A DNA stretch of 64,000 nt from Aminobacter sp. AP02 (GCF_003148805.1 NZ_QGGX01000019.1:1-64000), one strand, 5' to 3'. Positions 29,317 to 39,001 are shown, numbered from the stretch's first letter. Made by a program: numbers and translations. The notes: generated by a model from the sequence alone, not told the origin.

Positions 29317-30861
29317 ATGAACCTGATCAGCAGAGACAATCTGGCGCTGGGCGCGATCTGTCTGTCCGCACTGATGTTCGGTCTTGAGATATCGAGCGTA
29401 CCGGTGATCGTGCCGACGCTCGAGCATGTGCTGCAGGCCGACTTCAAGGACATGCAGTGGATCATGAACGCCTACACCATCGCCTGCACGACGGTGTTGA
29501 TGGCGACGGGTACGCTTGCCGACCGTTTCGGACGACGGCTGGTGTTTGCCATCACTGTCACCGCTTTCGGCGCAACGTCGCTGATGTGCGGGCTCGCCCC
29601 CAACACGCAGACACTGATCATCAGCCGCTTCCTGCAGGGCTTGGCCGGCGGCGCGATGTTCATCTGTTCGATCGCCATCCTCTCGCACCAGTTCCAGGAC
29701 GTGAAGGCACGCAGCAGGGCGTTTGCCATCTGGGGTGTCGTGTCCGGCATAGGCCTGGGCTTCGGGCCGGTGATCGGCGGCGTGATCGTTGCCCTGTCGA
29801 CATGGCAGTGGGTATTCCTCGTGCATGCGCCGCTGGCGCTGCTGTGCCTCGCACTCACCTACAGCAGCGTGGAAGAGTCGAACGACCCGCAGGCCAAGAA
29901 ACTGGATATTCCAGGCATCGTCACTCTAAGTGTCGCGGTCTTCGGGCTGACCTACTACATTACCCAAGGTGCCGATGTTGGCTTCATGAGCCCGACCGCT
30001 CTCGCTATTGCCGCCGTCACCATCATCGGCTTCGTCGCGTTCATCCTGGTCGAGCGCTTTCACGCTCACCCGATGTTCGATTTCTCGGTGTTCAGGATCC
30101 GTGATTTTTCCGGCGCGATCGTCGGCTGCATCGGTATGAACTTCAGCTACTGGCCGCTGATGATCTACCTGCCGATCTATCTTACCGTCGGACTTGGCTA
30201 TGACAGCACGACCACGGGGCTCGCACTGCTCGCCTACACAGTTCCATTCCTGGTGATGCCCCCGGTCGCCCAATATCTGCTATTGCGCACAAGCGCCCGC
30301 ACCATCATCCCGCTTGGCCTGTTCACTATCGGTCTCGGCTTCATTGTGATGTGGTTCGGCAGCGGCCTGGAGCAGGCGACCGGAGCAGTCGTGCTCGCCG
30401 GCGCCTTGATCTCCGGCATAGGCCTTGGCCTGACGACCACGCCTGCCACCAACATGACCACCGGATCGGTGTCGGCGAACCGCGCCGGCATGGCTTCGGG
30501 CATCGATGCCAGCGCGCGCCTGATCACGCTCGCGGTCAACATCGCTGTGATGGGTTTTGTTCTAGTCGAAGGCATTCTCTACACGTTGACAGACGCGCTT
30601 CCTGAAGCGACCAACGCCGGGCAGTTGCGGGCGCTGGCGGAACTCATCGCCGCAGGCGGCGCGGTTTCGCCCGAAAGCGCACCATCCGCCCTGGACGTGC
30701 CTGCCGCCCTCGCTCACGCGGCACTGGTCAACGGCTTTGGCTGGACGGCACTCTATGGCGGCATCGGCGTCTGGATCCTCGCTGCCATCAGCTTCGCGAT
30801 TTTTGGGCCAAGCAAGGCGACCGGCGCTTCCGAACGCTGCCCGGAAGCCTCGGCCACCTAG
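29317..30861 (+). CDS. MFS transporter, DHA2 (14-helix) type
   Basis: The 514-residue protein has about 14 predicted helices. The motif-A loop between helices 2 and 3 is GTLADRFGRRLVF, and the antiporter motif C region is SGIGLGFGPVIGG. These mark EmrB/QacA-type drug:H+ antiporters. AGAGG lies 6 bp before the ATG. It converges with the ABC exporter. A GGGCCGCG/CGCGGCCC stem at 30873-30900 lies between them and reaches into that gene's stop. Confidence 0.9.
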   Translation: MNLISRDNLALGAICLSALMFGLEISSVPVIVPTLEHVLQADFKDMQWIMNAYTIACTTVLMATGTLADRFGRRLVFAITVTAFGATSLMCGLAPNTQTLIISRFLQGLAGGAMFICSIAILSHQFQDVKARSRAFAIWGVVSGIGLGFGPVIGGVIVALSTWQWVFLVHAPLALLCLALTYSSVEESNDPQAKKLDIPGIVTLSVAVFGLTYYITQGADVGFMSPTALAIAAVTIIGFVAFILVERFHAHPMFDFSVFRIRDFSGAIVGCIGMNFSYWPLMIYLPIYLTVGLGYDSTTTGLALLAYTVPFLVMPPVAQYLLLRTSARTIIPLGLFTIGLGFIVMWFGSGLEQATGAVVLAGALISGIGLGLTTTPATNMTTGSVSANRAGMASGIDASARLITLAVNIAVMGFVLVEGILYTLTDALPEATNAGQLRALAELIAAGGAVSPESAPSALDVPAALAHAALVNGFGWTALYGGIGVWILAAISFAIFGPSKATGASERCPEASAT

Positions 30862-30880
30862 TGCGACGAACCGGGCCGCG

Positions 30881-32686
30881 TCAGGCATCGGCCGCGGCCC
30901 GCGTCCTTCCTTCAAGGCGTATCTTCTTGAGCGCCGGCCCACGCTTGTCCTTGGCGAGATGGACAGTCCTGTCGAACAGGCCGCCACTCTGCCGGGCCGG
31001 ACCGAAATAGATGACGCCGGTGTCGGCGAGTTCGCCTTCGAACATTGCCCTGACACGCTCGTGCGCTGCCGCATCGATCGTGTCGAACGCCTCGTCGATG
31101 ATCACCCAGTCGGGCCGGTGCAGGCGAAGCCTGGCGAATGCGACAAGCCGCAACTCGTCGGTATTCAGCTCCTCGCTCCATGATGCGACACGGTCGAGCG
31201 ATCCCGTCAGGCGCTCCAACCCGACAGCCTGAAGTGCTTCGGCGAATTCAGCCTCGGCAAATTGCCGGTCAGCCGAGGGGTAGCACAGCACATCGCGCAG
31301 CGTGCCGGGTGGCACGTAGGACGCGCGCGGCAGGAAGGCGACCTGCTTGCCGCCCGGAAGTTCGATGCGGCCCTTACCCCACGGCCACAGCCCCGCCAAG
31401 GCACGGAACAGCAAGGTCTTGCCGGCACCTGCCTCGCCGACGACGAGCACGCGTTCGCCTGGCTTGACCCTGAGATGCGGCTCCGAGAGCCTGGTGCAGC
31501 CGCTGGGCGAAACGATCTCCAGATTGTCGAAGGCGAGACTGCCGTCACTGCTTTCGCCGAAGGCGATGCGGTCCTCCTTGTCGTGCAGCACGTCGGCGGC
31601 CACCAGCACGCTGCGGATCATGCCAACCCGCATCAGGGTCGCGCGCCAGTCGGCAATGGCACCGACATTGTTGATGAACCAGCGCAACGAGGCGTGGACC
31701 TGATTGAAGGCGCTGACCGCCATCATCAGCCCACCGAAGCTGAGATCGCCGGCGAAATAGACCGGCGCCGCAACCAGTATCGGCGCGACTACCGTGAACC
31801 AGCCATAACCGTCGGTGACCCAGGCAAGGTTGATCTGGGTGGCGAAGATGCGCCGCAGCGCGGCCAAGACGCTCGCGAGGTCCAGCTCCAACCGCCGCCT
31901 TTCGTCGGCTTCGCCCCGGGCCAGCGAGATCGCATCGATGTTCTGGTTGATGCGGACCATGGAAAAACGCAGTTCCGCCTCGCGCGAGTAGCGGTCGGAG
32001 TTCTGGGTGATCAGCGGCCGGCCAACAAGCCAGCTCAGGAACGAGGCCGAGCCGGCATAGATGATGGCGGCCCAGACCATGTACCCGGGGATGCTGAACG
32101 AGCTTTCGCCGACATGAAAGACGAAGCCAGACGACAGGCTCCACAAGACGCCGACGAAGGAGACGAGAAGGATCGAGGCCTGCAGCAGGCCGATGCCCAG
32201 ATCGGTGGTCAGGTCCGCAAGGTGACCGGCATCCTGCTGCATGCGCTGGTCCGGATTGACCCCGACAGCACCGGCATTGGCAAGCCGGAAGGCACGCCCC
32301 GGGCGCAGCCACTCGGTGATCAGATCGAGCGTCAGGCCCTCGCGCAGCTTGAGCCGGATCATCTGGTTGAGCCATTGCTGGCCGACATTCAGCACCAGAA
32401 GGCAGCCAGCGATCACCGCAAAGATCATCAACTGGTCCAGGAAGGCGGCAAGGTCTCGCCTTTCCAGCGCGTCGTAGAACGGCTTGTTCCAGCGGTTGAG
32501 CACGATCTGCCCAGCCGAGGTGGCAATGATGACGCCCAGGATCGACAAACTAAGCCAGGTCAGCGTCTTGCGCACCGGCGAAGACGCCAGCGCCTGCCGT
32601 GCCATCTTCAGATGATTGAAAAACCCACCGTCGAAATCAGGCGCCAGAGGCTCGCGATTGGCTTGGGTGAAAGATTTGCCTGGCAT
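30881..32686 (-). CDS. ABCD/SbmA-BacA-type exporter with degenerate ATPase
   Basis: The 601-residue protein has an SbmA/BacA-like membrane domain (about 25-330; WNKPFYDALERRDLAAF, NPDQRMQQDAGHLADLT) and a C-terminal ATPase, the YddA/ABCD plan. Walker A VGEAGAGKT and Walker B WVIIDEAFD are intact. The signature reads ELNTDELRLVAFA where LSxGEQQRLAFA is expected, and the H-loop histidine is absent (VIYFGPARQ). ATP hydrolysis may therefore be altered. ATG 32686 has a strong GGAGGAA site; an ATG at 32743 lacks one. Substrate unknown. Confidence 0.85.
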   Translation of the reverse strand: MPGKSFTQANREPLAPDFDGGFFNHLKMARQALASSPVRKTLTWLSLSILGVIIATSAGQIVLNRWNKPFYDALERRDLAAFLDQLMIFAVIAGCLLVLNVGQQWLNQMIRLKLREGLTLDLITEWLRPGRAFRLANAGAVGVNPDQRMQQDAGHLADLTTDLGIGLLQASILLVSFVGVLWSLSSGFVFHVGESSFSIPGYMVWAAIIYAGSASFLSWLVGRPLITQNSDRYSREAELRFSMVRINQNIDAISLARGEADERRRLELDLASVLAALRRIFATQINLAWVTDGYGWFTVVAPILVAAPVYFAGDLSFGGLMMAVSAFNQVHASLRWFINNVGAIADWRATLMRVGMIRSVLVAADVLHDKEDRIAFGESSDGSLAFDNLEIVSPSGCTRLSEPHLRVKPGERVLVVGEAGAGKTLLFRALAGLWPWGKGRIELPGGKQVAFLPRASYVPPGTLRDVLCYPSADRQFAEAEFAEALQAVGLERLTGSLDRVASWSEELNTDELRLVAFARLRLHRPDWVIIDEAFDTIDAAAHERVRAMFEGELADTGVIYFGPARQSGGLFDRTVHLAKDKRGPALKKIRLEGRTRAAADA

Positions 32687-32816
32687 GCGCTTCCTCCGAC
32701 TGGCCCGCTCCGCTCGAATCGAGGCGTCCATAGTGCCATTCAACGACAGCTACGTATCAGCGTTCGTTGAGAAAGGCCGTGAGCGAAGCCGGGGCGCTAA
32801 CCGGTCAAGCTTAGCG

Positions 32817-33677
32817 TCAGGTCCTGGGCGCGAAAACGCGCACCGATTTCGGCCGGATACGGAAATGCGCCGGTGTCCAGGTGACCAGCTCGCCGTCAGT
32901 GTTGACCGGGCGCGGGCGCTTGGTGCGGATGGTCACTTCGGTGGTCTTGAAGGCGCGAACATCGTCCCACTGGCCTTGCGTGCCCTTGCGCAGGCTGGGC
33001 AGCAGGCGAAGCAGCCGCCACCAGTGATCGACCTCCAGGCTGTAGAAATCGAGCCAGCCGTCGTCGGCAGTGGCCGTTTCCTCCACGGTCATGCCGCCGC
33101 CATAGTGGCGGCCGTTGCCGACCGAGACCTGCATCGTGTGGATTTCTTCGGTCGTGTCGTCATGGTCGACATAGGCCGTAAACAGCCGCGAACGCATCAA
33201 AAGCCGCGCCGCAACAATGCCGTAGCCGAGCGTGCCCCAGCGCTTCTTGGCGTGCTCGGTTAGCTCGCCCGCGAGTTCCGCGCTGAAACCGATGCTGGCG
33301 ACGTTGAAGAAGAGATGGCCGTTGACCTCGCCGAGATCGACTGTCGTCTGGTGGCCGGCGGCGATGATCTCGGCCGCTTTGACCGGGTCCGGCGCAATGC
33401 CCATTGTGCGGGCGAAATCATTGGCGGTGCCCAGGGGCAAGACGCCAAGCGTCAGACCCGTATGGGCAAGCCCGGCCGCCGCATTGTTGAGCGTTCCGTC
33501 GCCGCCGCCGACGATCGCTATGTCGAAATGATCGGCATGGCGTGAAATCAGCTCGGAGGCGTTCTCGTCCTTGCTGGTCGCCATCTCTTCGATCTCGAGC
33601 CCGGCATCGACAAGCACCTGCCTGGCGGCGTCGATCGACCCGCCGCCACGGCGCGCGCGCGGATTGACGATCAGCAT
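32817..33677 (-). CDS. Diacylglycerol/lipid kinase family protein
   Basis: The 286-residue protein belongs to the DAGK/YegS family. It begins with LIVNPRARRGGGS, has the nucleotide-binding VGGGDGTLNNAAAGL and LPLGTANDFART motifs, and ends in the beta-sandwich domain with INTDGELV-like VNTDGELVTWTPAHF. It phosphorylates a lipid, possibly diacylglycerol. ATG 33677 immediately precedes the conserved first strand. The same frame stays open upstream into a decarboxylase remnant, which is not part of this protein. Confidence 0.88.
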   Translation of the reverse strand: MLIVNPRARRGGGSIDAARQVLVDAGLEIEEMATSKDENASELISRHADHFDIAIVGGGDGTLNNAAAGLAHTGLTLGVLPLGTANDFARTMGIAPDPVKAAEIIAAGHQTTVDLGEVNGHLFFNVASIGFSAELAGELTEHAKKRWGTLGYGIVAARLLMRSRLFTAYVDHDDTTEEIHTMQVSVGNGRHYGGGMTVEETATADDGWLDFYSLEVDHWWRLLRLLPSLRKGTQGQWDDVRAFKTTEVTIRTKRPRPVNTDGELVTWTPAHFRIRPKSVRVFAPRT

Positions 33678-33893
33678 CGCGCGCTTGCCTTTTGAGTGCT
33701 GGACAGCGCGTTTTTGGTGGATGACGTCGGTCAGGTGAAGAATTCCTGTTGTTGTCGAGGAAGCGGATCTCGTTCCTGCCGACGCATTTAAGACGGGTTC
33801 TTGCAGATTTGAAGGCCGCAGCTCGAATAAGGCTCCGGACAACCGAAAGTGATCGGCCCGAACATTACAGCAAAACCAAGGGCTAGGTGCCCC

Positions 33894-34330
33894 TTGAACT
33901 GCACGCCAACTGGCGACGATGGCATCCGCGGCGGCCACGCCCGCAGCTTCATCAGTCAGCCACGAGATGACCGAAATACGCATCACCTCGCGACCGCGCC
34001 ATTTGGCGCCGCCGGCGAAGACAGCGCCATCAAGCTGGATGCGCGCGATGGCCGCCCTGGTCAGTTCGTCGCCGCGCTCGGCGGTTTCATCTGCGCCGAA
34101 ACGCACGACCACCTGGTTGAGCACGACGTCGTTCAGCACTGCGATCGCATTTTCGCTGCGGAGCCGGTCGGCGATCAGGCGCGCCCCCGGCAATGCCGCT
34201 CGACCATTGCAGCAACTCCCTCACGGCCGAGATGGCGGATGATCGCCCAGGTGGCGAAGCCGCGTGGGCGCCGCGACAATTGGGGCACGAAATGGCTTGG
34301 ATCACGCTCGCCTTCCACTGACGAAGGCAG
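33894..34330 (-). pseudogene. Remnant of a PLP-dependent amino-acid decarboxylase
   Basis: About 145 codons match the C-terminal third of group-II PLP decarboxylases (aspartate/DABA/glutamate type). One frame reads SHFVPQLSRRPRGFATWAII and GREGVAAMVERHCRG, then hits a stop. After a one-base shift at the GGGGG run near 34188 it continues ARLIADRLRS, VLNDVVLNQVVVRFG, DGAVFAGGAKWRGREVMRIS. The N-terminal two thirds, including the PLP lysine, are absent: DUF1194 ends 3 bp upstream. The fragment lacks its own stop and runs in frame into the lipid kinase. Confidence 0.8.
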
Positions 34331-34332
34331 TG

Positions 34333-35136
34333 CTATCTGTCGAGTTCGGGGAAGTAAGGATCGGAGTAGATACGCCGGTCACGCTCGCCGGCCATGCAAT
34401 CGACAGGAGCTGTGGCATCCGCCTTCACGATTGCCGGAATGTCAGTTCCGCCACTGACTTCGAGGACAAGCTTGCGCCTGATCGCCGTGGCGAACTCCGA
34501 CGCCGCTCGGATCGGCAGGACGAACGAACCGGGTCCACCAGTGACGCACTCCGCATAATATCGATCCAGCTGACCCGCCGTACGAGAAGGCCTGATAAGA
34601 ATCGGCAGCCCGTTGATGACGATGCCCCTTCCCACGGCGGCATCTCGCGCACGCGTAACGGGGGTGCCGAAATTGTTCGGACCGTCGCCGGAGACATCGA
34701 TGACGCGGCGCCAGCTATCGGCATTGTTGCGGTCGAACAGCCCCGCGCCATATATCACGGCACCCGAGATCGAGGTGCCGCGAAATCCGCTGAAAGGTCG
34801 CGCCTCAAGCCTTTCGGCGAAGGCAGCCGCGCTCTCCGCACTGTCGATGATCTGCCATGGCACAACCGATTCTTCGCGCACCGTTCCCGCCCATTCGAAA
34901 TAGGTGATGGCAACGCGATGATTTTGGCCGGAAAGCACCGCATCGATGAAATCGGGATGCCGTAGAGCTTCGACGTAGCCGGCACGCTGGAGGGTGAATT
35001 CCTCCAGATCCATCGAGCGCGAAACATCGACCGCAAGCACCAGCTCGACATCGACGGCCAGACCGGCTGCGGGCACGACAGCAGGGCTGGGCAACTCGCA
35101 GCCCATGCACATGACAATTGCCAGTGCTCCAAGCAT
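34333..35136 (-). CDS. DUF1194 VWA-like protein
   Basis: The 267-residue protein has a hydrophobic, Cys-containing N-terminus (ALAIVMCMGC, a possible lipoprotein signal). A von Willebrand A-like DUF1194 domain follows: VLAVDVSRSMDLEEF carries the MIDAS DxSxS motif, and GTSISGAVIYGAGLF and VIDVSGDGPNN the other metal-site loops. Function unknown. Such proteins bind metal-dependent ligands outside the cytoplasm. Confidence 0.87.
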   Translation of the reverse strand: MLGALAIVMCMGCELPSPAVVPAAGLAVDVELVLAVDVSRSMDLEEFTLQRAGYVEALRHPDFIDAVLSGQNHRVAITYFEWAGTVREESVVPWQIIDSAESAAAFAERLEARPFSGFRGTSISGAVIYGAGLFDRNNADSWRRVIDVSGDGPNNFGTPVTRARDAAVGRGIVINGLPILIRPSRTAGQLDRYYAECVTGGPGSFVLPIRAASEFATAIRRKLVLEVSGGTDIPAIVKADATAPVDCMAGERDRRIYSDPYFPELDR

Positions 35137-35225
35137 CGCCTGACAACCCTAGTTGATGGGCCGAGTGTCGCGGCAAAGGCGTCCAAATGGAAGTGGGCAA
35201 GCTTCACCCCTTCGTGAGCTGCCGA

Positions 35226-35993
35226 TCAGCCACCACCCTTGTCGCCGCGCCTGAGCGCGGGAAATCCGCGCGTAGCGCCGCTCGGCGTGAGCACCGGCAC
35301 GAAGACGCGGCGCGAGGCTCGCTGCGCCACTGGAATGCCCTGATAGACGCGCTTCTGCGCCTCGACGACGATGACGCCGGAGAAGATAGGCCACAACCGG
35401 CGGCCGGCGCGTTCGAACAGATGGTCGAAGCGCATCATCCATTTGCGCCGCGACGGCGGGAAATGCAGCGCGTCGGACCATGCCGAGACGGTAAAATTGG
35501 CCTCGCGCAGCAGCTCGTTGAGCTGGCCGGAAGAAAACGGCCTGCCAGTGCCGAACGGCGTGTGTTCGAAACGCGCCCACACGCCCCGCCGGTTGGGCAC
35601 AACGATGACGATGCGGCCGGCGGGCGAAAGCACGCGCCAGATTTCCTTCAGGGTCTCGCGCGGGCTCTCGGCATGTTCGAGCGAATGGACGAGCAGCACC
35701 CGGTCGATGGACGAATCGACAAGCGGCAGCTCCTCGTCGAAGACGAGAGCGGTCGCCGACGGCCCTTGCATCGGCCACACGACCGCGCCTTGCGTCGCCG
35801 GCATGAAAGCAAAGACCCGCTCGGCGTCTGACCCGAAACGGTCGAGCCAGGGCAACGTGTAGCCGAGACCGACCAAGCGCTCGTTGGGCAGGCCTGCCCA
35901 GACCGACGACAGCCCCATGGTGATCGATTGCTCGGCCAGGCGGCCAAGCGGTGTCGAATAAAATGAGCGAAGGTCGACGATGTCGGAATTCAT
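35226..35993 (-). CDS. Class I SAM-dependent methyltransferase
   Basis: The 255-residue protein has the post-motif region of a SAM methyltransferase: LLVHSLEHAESPRETLKEIWRVL, then PAGRIVIVVPNRRGVWARFE. The glycine-rich motif I is not classic (LVGLGYTLPWLDRF). ATG 35993 was chosen at the conserved N-terminus. It is divergent from gloB, and this pairing is usual in rhizobia. Substrate unknown. Confidence 0.82.
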   Translation of the reverse strand: MNSDIVDLRSFYSTPLGRLAEQSITMGLSSVWAGLPNERLVGLGYTLPWLDRFGSDAERVFAFMPATQGAVVWPMQGPSATALVFDEELPLVDSSIDRVLLVHSLEHAESPRETLKEIWRVLSPAGRIVIVVPNRRGVWARFEHTPFGTGRPFSSGQLNELLREANFTVSAWSDALHFPPSRRKWMMRFDHLFERAGRRLWPIFSGVIVVEAQKRVYQGIPVAQRASRRVFVPVLTPSGATRGFPALRRGDKGGG

Positions 35994-36098
35994 GGCGTGA
36001 AGGTAGACGCCCGCAACGACGACTTCAACGACTGCCGCCAATTGAGGTGACAGGGGGGAAAGCGCGCCCTATCGTTCGCGACGGAACGGAGTTTTGCC

Positions 36099-36866
36099 AT
36101 GCCAGTCGAGACCAAGCTTTTCATGTGCCGCACCGATAATTTCGGCGCGTTGCTGCACGACCGCGAAACCGGCGAGACGGCGATCATCGATGCTCCCGAG
36201 GAAGGCCCGATCCTGTCGGCGATCGAAGGTAGCGGCTGGACGCCGTCGATGATCCTGACGACGCACCATCATGGCGACCACGTCGAGGGCAATCTGGCGC
36301 TGAAGCAGCGCTTCAAGCTGCGTATCGTCGGCCCCGAAGCCGAGCGCGACAAGATCCCCGGCATCGACGACACCGTCGAGGAGGGATCGGTCATCCCCTT
36401 TGGCAACGAGACCATCGAGGTGATTTCGACGCCCGGCCACACCGCCGGTCATGTCTGCTATCACCTGCCCAGATCGAAGATCGCGTTCACGGCCGACACG
36501 CTGTTTGCGCTGGGTTGCGGCCGGCTGTTCGAGCGCCCGGCACCGGTGATGTTCGAGTCGCTGAAGAAGCTCGCCGCCCTGCCGCCAGAAACGGTGGTCT
36601 ATTGCGGGCATGAATACACGCAGTCCAATGCGCGCTTTGCGCTGACCATCGATCCTGACAATGCGGCATTGCGCGCTCGCGCCGAAAAGATCGACGCGCT
36701 GCGGTCGGACGGCAAACCGACATTGCCGACGACGATCGGCGAGGAATTGGCCACAAATCCGTTCCTGCGCTGGGCTGACCCGGCGATCAGGAGGCATCTC
36801 GGCATGGAAAAGGCCACCGATAGCGAAGTGTTCGCCGAAATCCGCAAGCGCAAGGACAACTTCTGA
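36099..36866 (+). CDS. gloB: Hydroxyacylglutathione hydrolase (glyoxalase II)
   Basis: The 255-residue metallo-beta-lactamase-fold enzyme hydrolyses S-lactoylglutathione to lactate in methylglyoxal detoxification. The metal motif THHHGDH is at 55-61. TPGHTAGHVCYH and FTADTLFALGCGR supply further ligands, and YCGHEYT the glutathione-site histidine. The next gene starts 1 bp after its stop. Confidence 0.96.
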   Translation: MPVETKLFMCRTDNFGALLHDRETGETAIIDAPEEGPILSAIEGSGWTPSMILTTHHHGDHVEGNLALKQRFKLRIVGPEAERDKIPGIDDTVEEGSVIPFGNETIEVISTPGHTAGHVCYHLPRSKIAFTADTLFALGCGRLFERPAPVMFESLKKLAALPPETVVYCGHEYTQSNARFALTIDPDNAALRARAEKIDALRSDGKPTLPTTIGEELATNPFLRWADPAIRRHLGMEKATDSEVFAEIRKRKDNF

Positions 36867-36867
36867 C

Positions 36868-37305
36868 ATGTACGCAGCCGAAATCATTGCCATGCTCGGT
36901 ATGCGCCGCCACCCCGAAGGCGGCTGGTATACGGAGACCTTTCGCGACAATCCATATGGCGGCCCGCACGGTGCGCGTGGCAATTCCACGGCGATCTACT
37001 TCCTGCTTGAACATAACGACGTGTCGCACTGGCACCGCGTCAGGGACGCGTCCGAAGTCTGGCACTTCCATGCCGGCGCGCCGATCGAACTCAAGCTGCA
37101 TCAGGAAGGTGGCGGCGTCATCGCCTACACGCTCGGCATCAACCTCGCCGCCGGCGAGCAGCCGCAATGCGTGGTCCCGGCAGGCTGGTGGCAGACGGCG
37201 CGCAGCCTGGGCGACTGGACGCTCGTCGGCTGCACCGTATCGCCCGGCTTCGAATTCGAAAAGTTCGAACTGGCCGAACCGGGTTGGGAGCCAAAGGTGG
37301 CCTAA
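36868..37305 (+). CDS. Cupin_5/DUF985 family protein
   Basis: The 145-residue single-domain cupin has HPEGGWYTETFR, the ligand-like SHWHRVRDASEVWHFHAG and the C-terminal VGCTVSPGFEFEKFE. The family's role is uncertain. It starts 1 bp after gloB, so it is probably co-translated. Its last 4 bp overlap the convergent EamA gene. Confidence 0.88.
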   Translation: MYAAEIIAMLGMRRHPEGGWYTETFRDNPYGGPHGARGNSTAIYFLLEHNDVSHWHRVRDASEVWHFHAGAPIELKLHQEGGGVIAYTLGINLAAGEQPQCVVPAGWWQTARSLGDWTLVGCTVSPGFEFEKFELAEPGWEPKVA

Positions 37306-38204
37306 GCACCCGCCCCGTCGGTGGCGGGACGATTGTCGTTGCGCTCGCCAAAGATCAACGACTTCGCCGCAAGCACCGCACCGCCGGTGATCAGCACGCA
37401 AGCCGCGACGATGCGCAGGCTCGGCTCGGCGAAACCGGCAACGATCAGCACCAGCGTCGACAGCAGCGGCGCGGCGTAGCTTGCCGCCCCCAGCACCTGG
37501 ATGTTGCCGCGCTTGACGCCGATGTCCCAGGCGTAGAAGGCCGCGCCCACCGGCATCAGGCCGAGGCCAAGCACGGCAAGCCATTGACCGGCATTGGCCG
37601 GCAGCACCGTCTCTTCGAGCGCCAGATGGCAGGCGAACGACAGGATCGACGTCGCCAGGCAGAACCAGGTGACGATGGTCGTCGGCACCGATGGAAAGCG
37701 GCGCGACAAAAGCGAATAGCCCGACCACAGGAAGGCGCAGACGAAGGCCATGGCGTAGCCGAATGCGTAGCGCGGATCGAAAGCCAGTCCGCCACCCTTG
37801 GTGACGATTAGGAAGGTGCCGGCGAGCCCGAGCAAAGCGCCCGCGATGTGGTTCCAGCGCAGCCGCTCGCCCGGCATCAGGGCGGAGCCCAGCACAATGA
37901 ACAGCGGCCAGAGATAGGCAATCAGGCTGGCCTCGACGGCCGGGGAGTTACGCAGTGCGGTGAAATAGAAGAAGTGGTAGCCAAACAGGCCGGCGATGCC
38001 GATGACCCAGACCTGCGGCGGGATCTTCTCGGACTTCTCCGGCTTGGCCATGAACAGCCTGGCAACAAGCCCGACGCAGGTGCCGATGGCGAAGGTGATG
38101 GCCGAAAGCAGGAACGGCGGCACCGAACCTGACGCATCGGTGAGCAGCGCCAGCAGCGCCCACATGGCGACCGCCGAAAATCCAATCAAAGTCGCGCGCC
38201 CCAC
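37302..38204 (-). CDS. EamA/DMT-family transporter
   Basis: The 300-residue protein has ten predicted helices in two EamA repeats (AFGYAMAFVCAFLWSGYSLLSRRFP marks the centre, residues 146-170). It resembles YddG-type aromatic amino-acid exporters in layout, but the substrate cannot be read from the sequence. It follows the DUF3108 gene by 14 bp on the same strand. Confidence 0.86.
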   Translation of the reverse strand: MGRATLIGFSAVAMWALLALLTDASGSVPPFLLSAITFAIGTCVGLVARLFMAKPEKSEKIPPQVWVIGIAGLFGYHFFYFTALRNSPAVEASLIAYLWPLFIVLGSALMPGERLRWNHIAGALLGLAGTFLIVTKGGGLAFDPRYAFGYAMAFVCAFLWSGYSLLSRRFPSVPTTIVTWFCLATSILSFACHLALEETVLPANAGQWLAVLGLGLMPVGAAFYAWDIGVKRGNIQVLGAASYAAPLLSTLVLIVAGFAEPSLRIVAACVLITGGAVLAAKSLIFGERNDNRPATDGAGA

Positions 38205-38218
38205 TCACCCCTCCCGGT

Positions 38219-39001
38219 CTAATCAGTCGCCTCGAAACGCCTGGCCTTGACGGTGATCGTGCCGATCTCCGTGCCGATGGTGGCGTGGATGGGCGCGTAT
38301 ACCCCGGTTTCGCCGACAGGCGCAAACGTCACCATGATCCGGCTGCGGTCCCTGAGATAGGTCAGCGCCCGCTTGTCCGTGCGATAACCCGACACAGGCT
38401 GAAAGCCCATGCGACAGGTGACCGTCTGGCCCTTGAATCCGGGAACCGACATTTCACGTGTCGAGACTGCCGTAAGCTTGAGGTCGACGCGCATCTCGCC
38501 GTCATACATCTTCACCGTGCGGCCGCAGACCTTGTCGAGGCTGGGCGCGCGGATGATGGTGGCAGCGATCGGATCGGCAACCCCGCGAAGATCGCCGGCG
38601 CCAAGCGGGATCCAGGTCTTGCCACGCTTCTTGGGCGCCGGCACGACCTTGCTGCTGGTAACCCGGTCGCCGGCAAACCTGATATCGACCAGCGATTCCT
38701 TCTTGCCCGAGACATAGTCGGCGCGAAAGGCGCTTGGCTGCATGCGGCCATCGCCCAGGCGCCCGCGTGTCGAGATCGTGCCGCGCGTGTCGTCGAAGAA
38801 AGCGGCCAGCCCCGCACTGGTCACGGTGCCGTTCACGGCATAGGAATTGCCGTCATAGCTGCTTTCGAAAGTTGCCTTGGCAACGGGTATGCCCAGGAAG
38901 GATAGCGAATAGTCGCCACGAAACGACTTGCCGGCGGCCATCACCTGCGACGGCGACAGGACGACAGCAAGTGCGAGGAAGACAAACCCAGAGCGGCGCA
39001 T
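38219..39001 (-). CDS. DUF3108 periplasmic protein
   Basis: The 260-residue protein has a signal peptide (RSGFVFLALAVVLSPSQVMAAG) and a beta-rich DUF3108 domain (YSLSFLGIPVAKATFESSYDG at its start). Members resemble lipocalin-like envelope proteins without a known function. The ATG at 39001 follows GAGGTG. A TTG at 39013 is the alternative. It is divergent from rpmB. Confidence 0.83.
   Translation of the reverse strand: MRRSGFVFLALAVVLSPSQVMAAGKSFRGDYSLSFLGIPVAKATFESSYDGNSYAVNGTVTSAGLAAFFDDTRGTISTRGRLGDGRMQPSAFRADYVSGKKESLVDIRFAGDRVTSSKVVPAPKKRGKTWIPLGAGDLRGVADPIAATIIRAPSLDKVCGRTVKMYDGEMRVDLKLTAVSTREMSVPGFKGQTVTCRMGFQPVSGYRTDKRALTYLRDRSRIMVTFAPVGETGVYAPIHATIGTEIGTITVKARRFEATD

Noticed and set aside
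32817-34193. A decarboxylase-kinase fusion protein
   Set aside because: The decarboxylase part is a C-terminal fragment with a frameshift and no catalytic lysine. The kinase has its own conserved N-terminus at 33677.
33849-34457. 202-codon plus-strand frame
   Set aside because: It overlaps the decarboxylase remnant and the end of DUF1194 and shows no domain.
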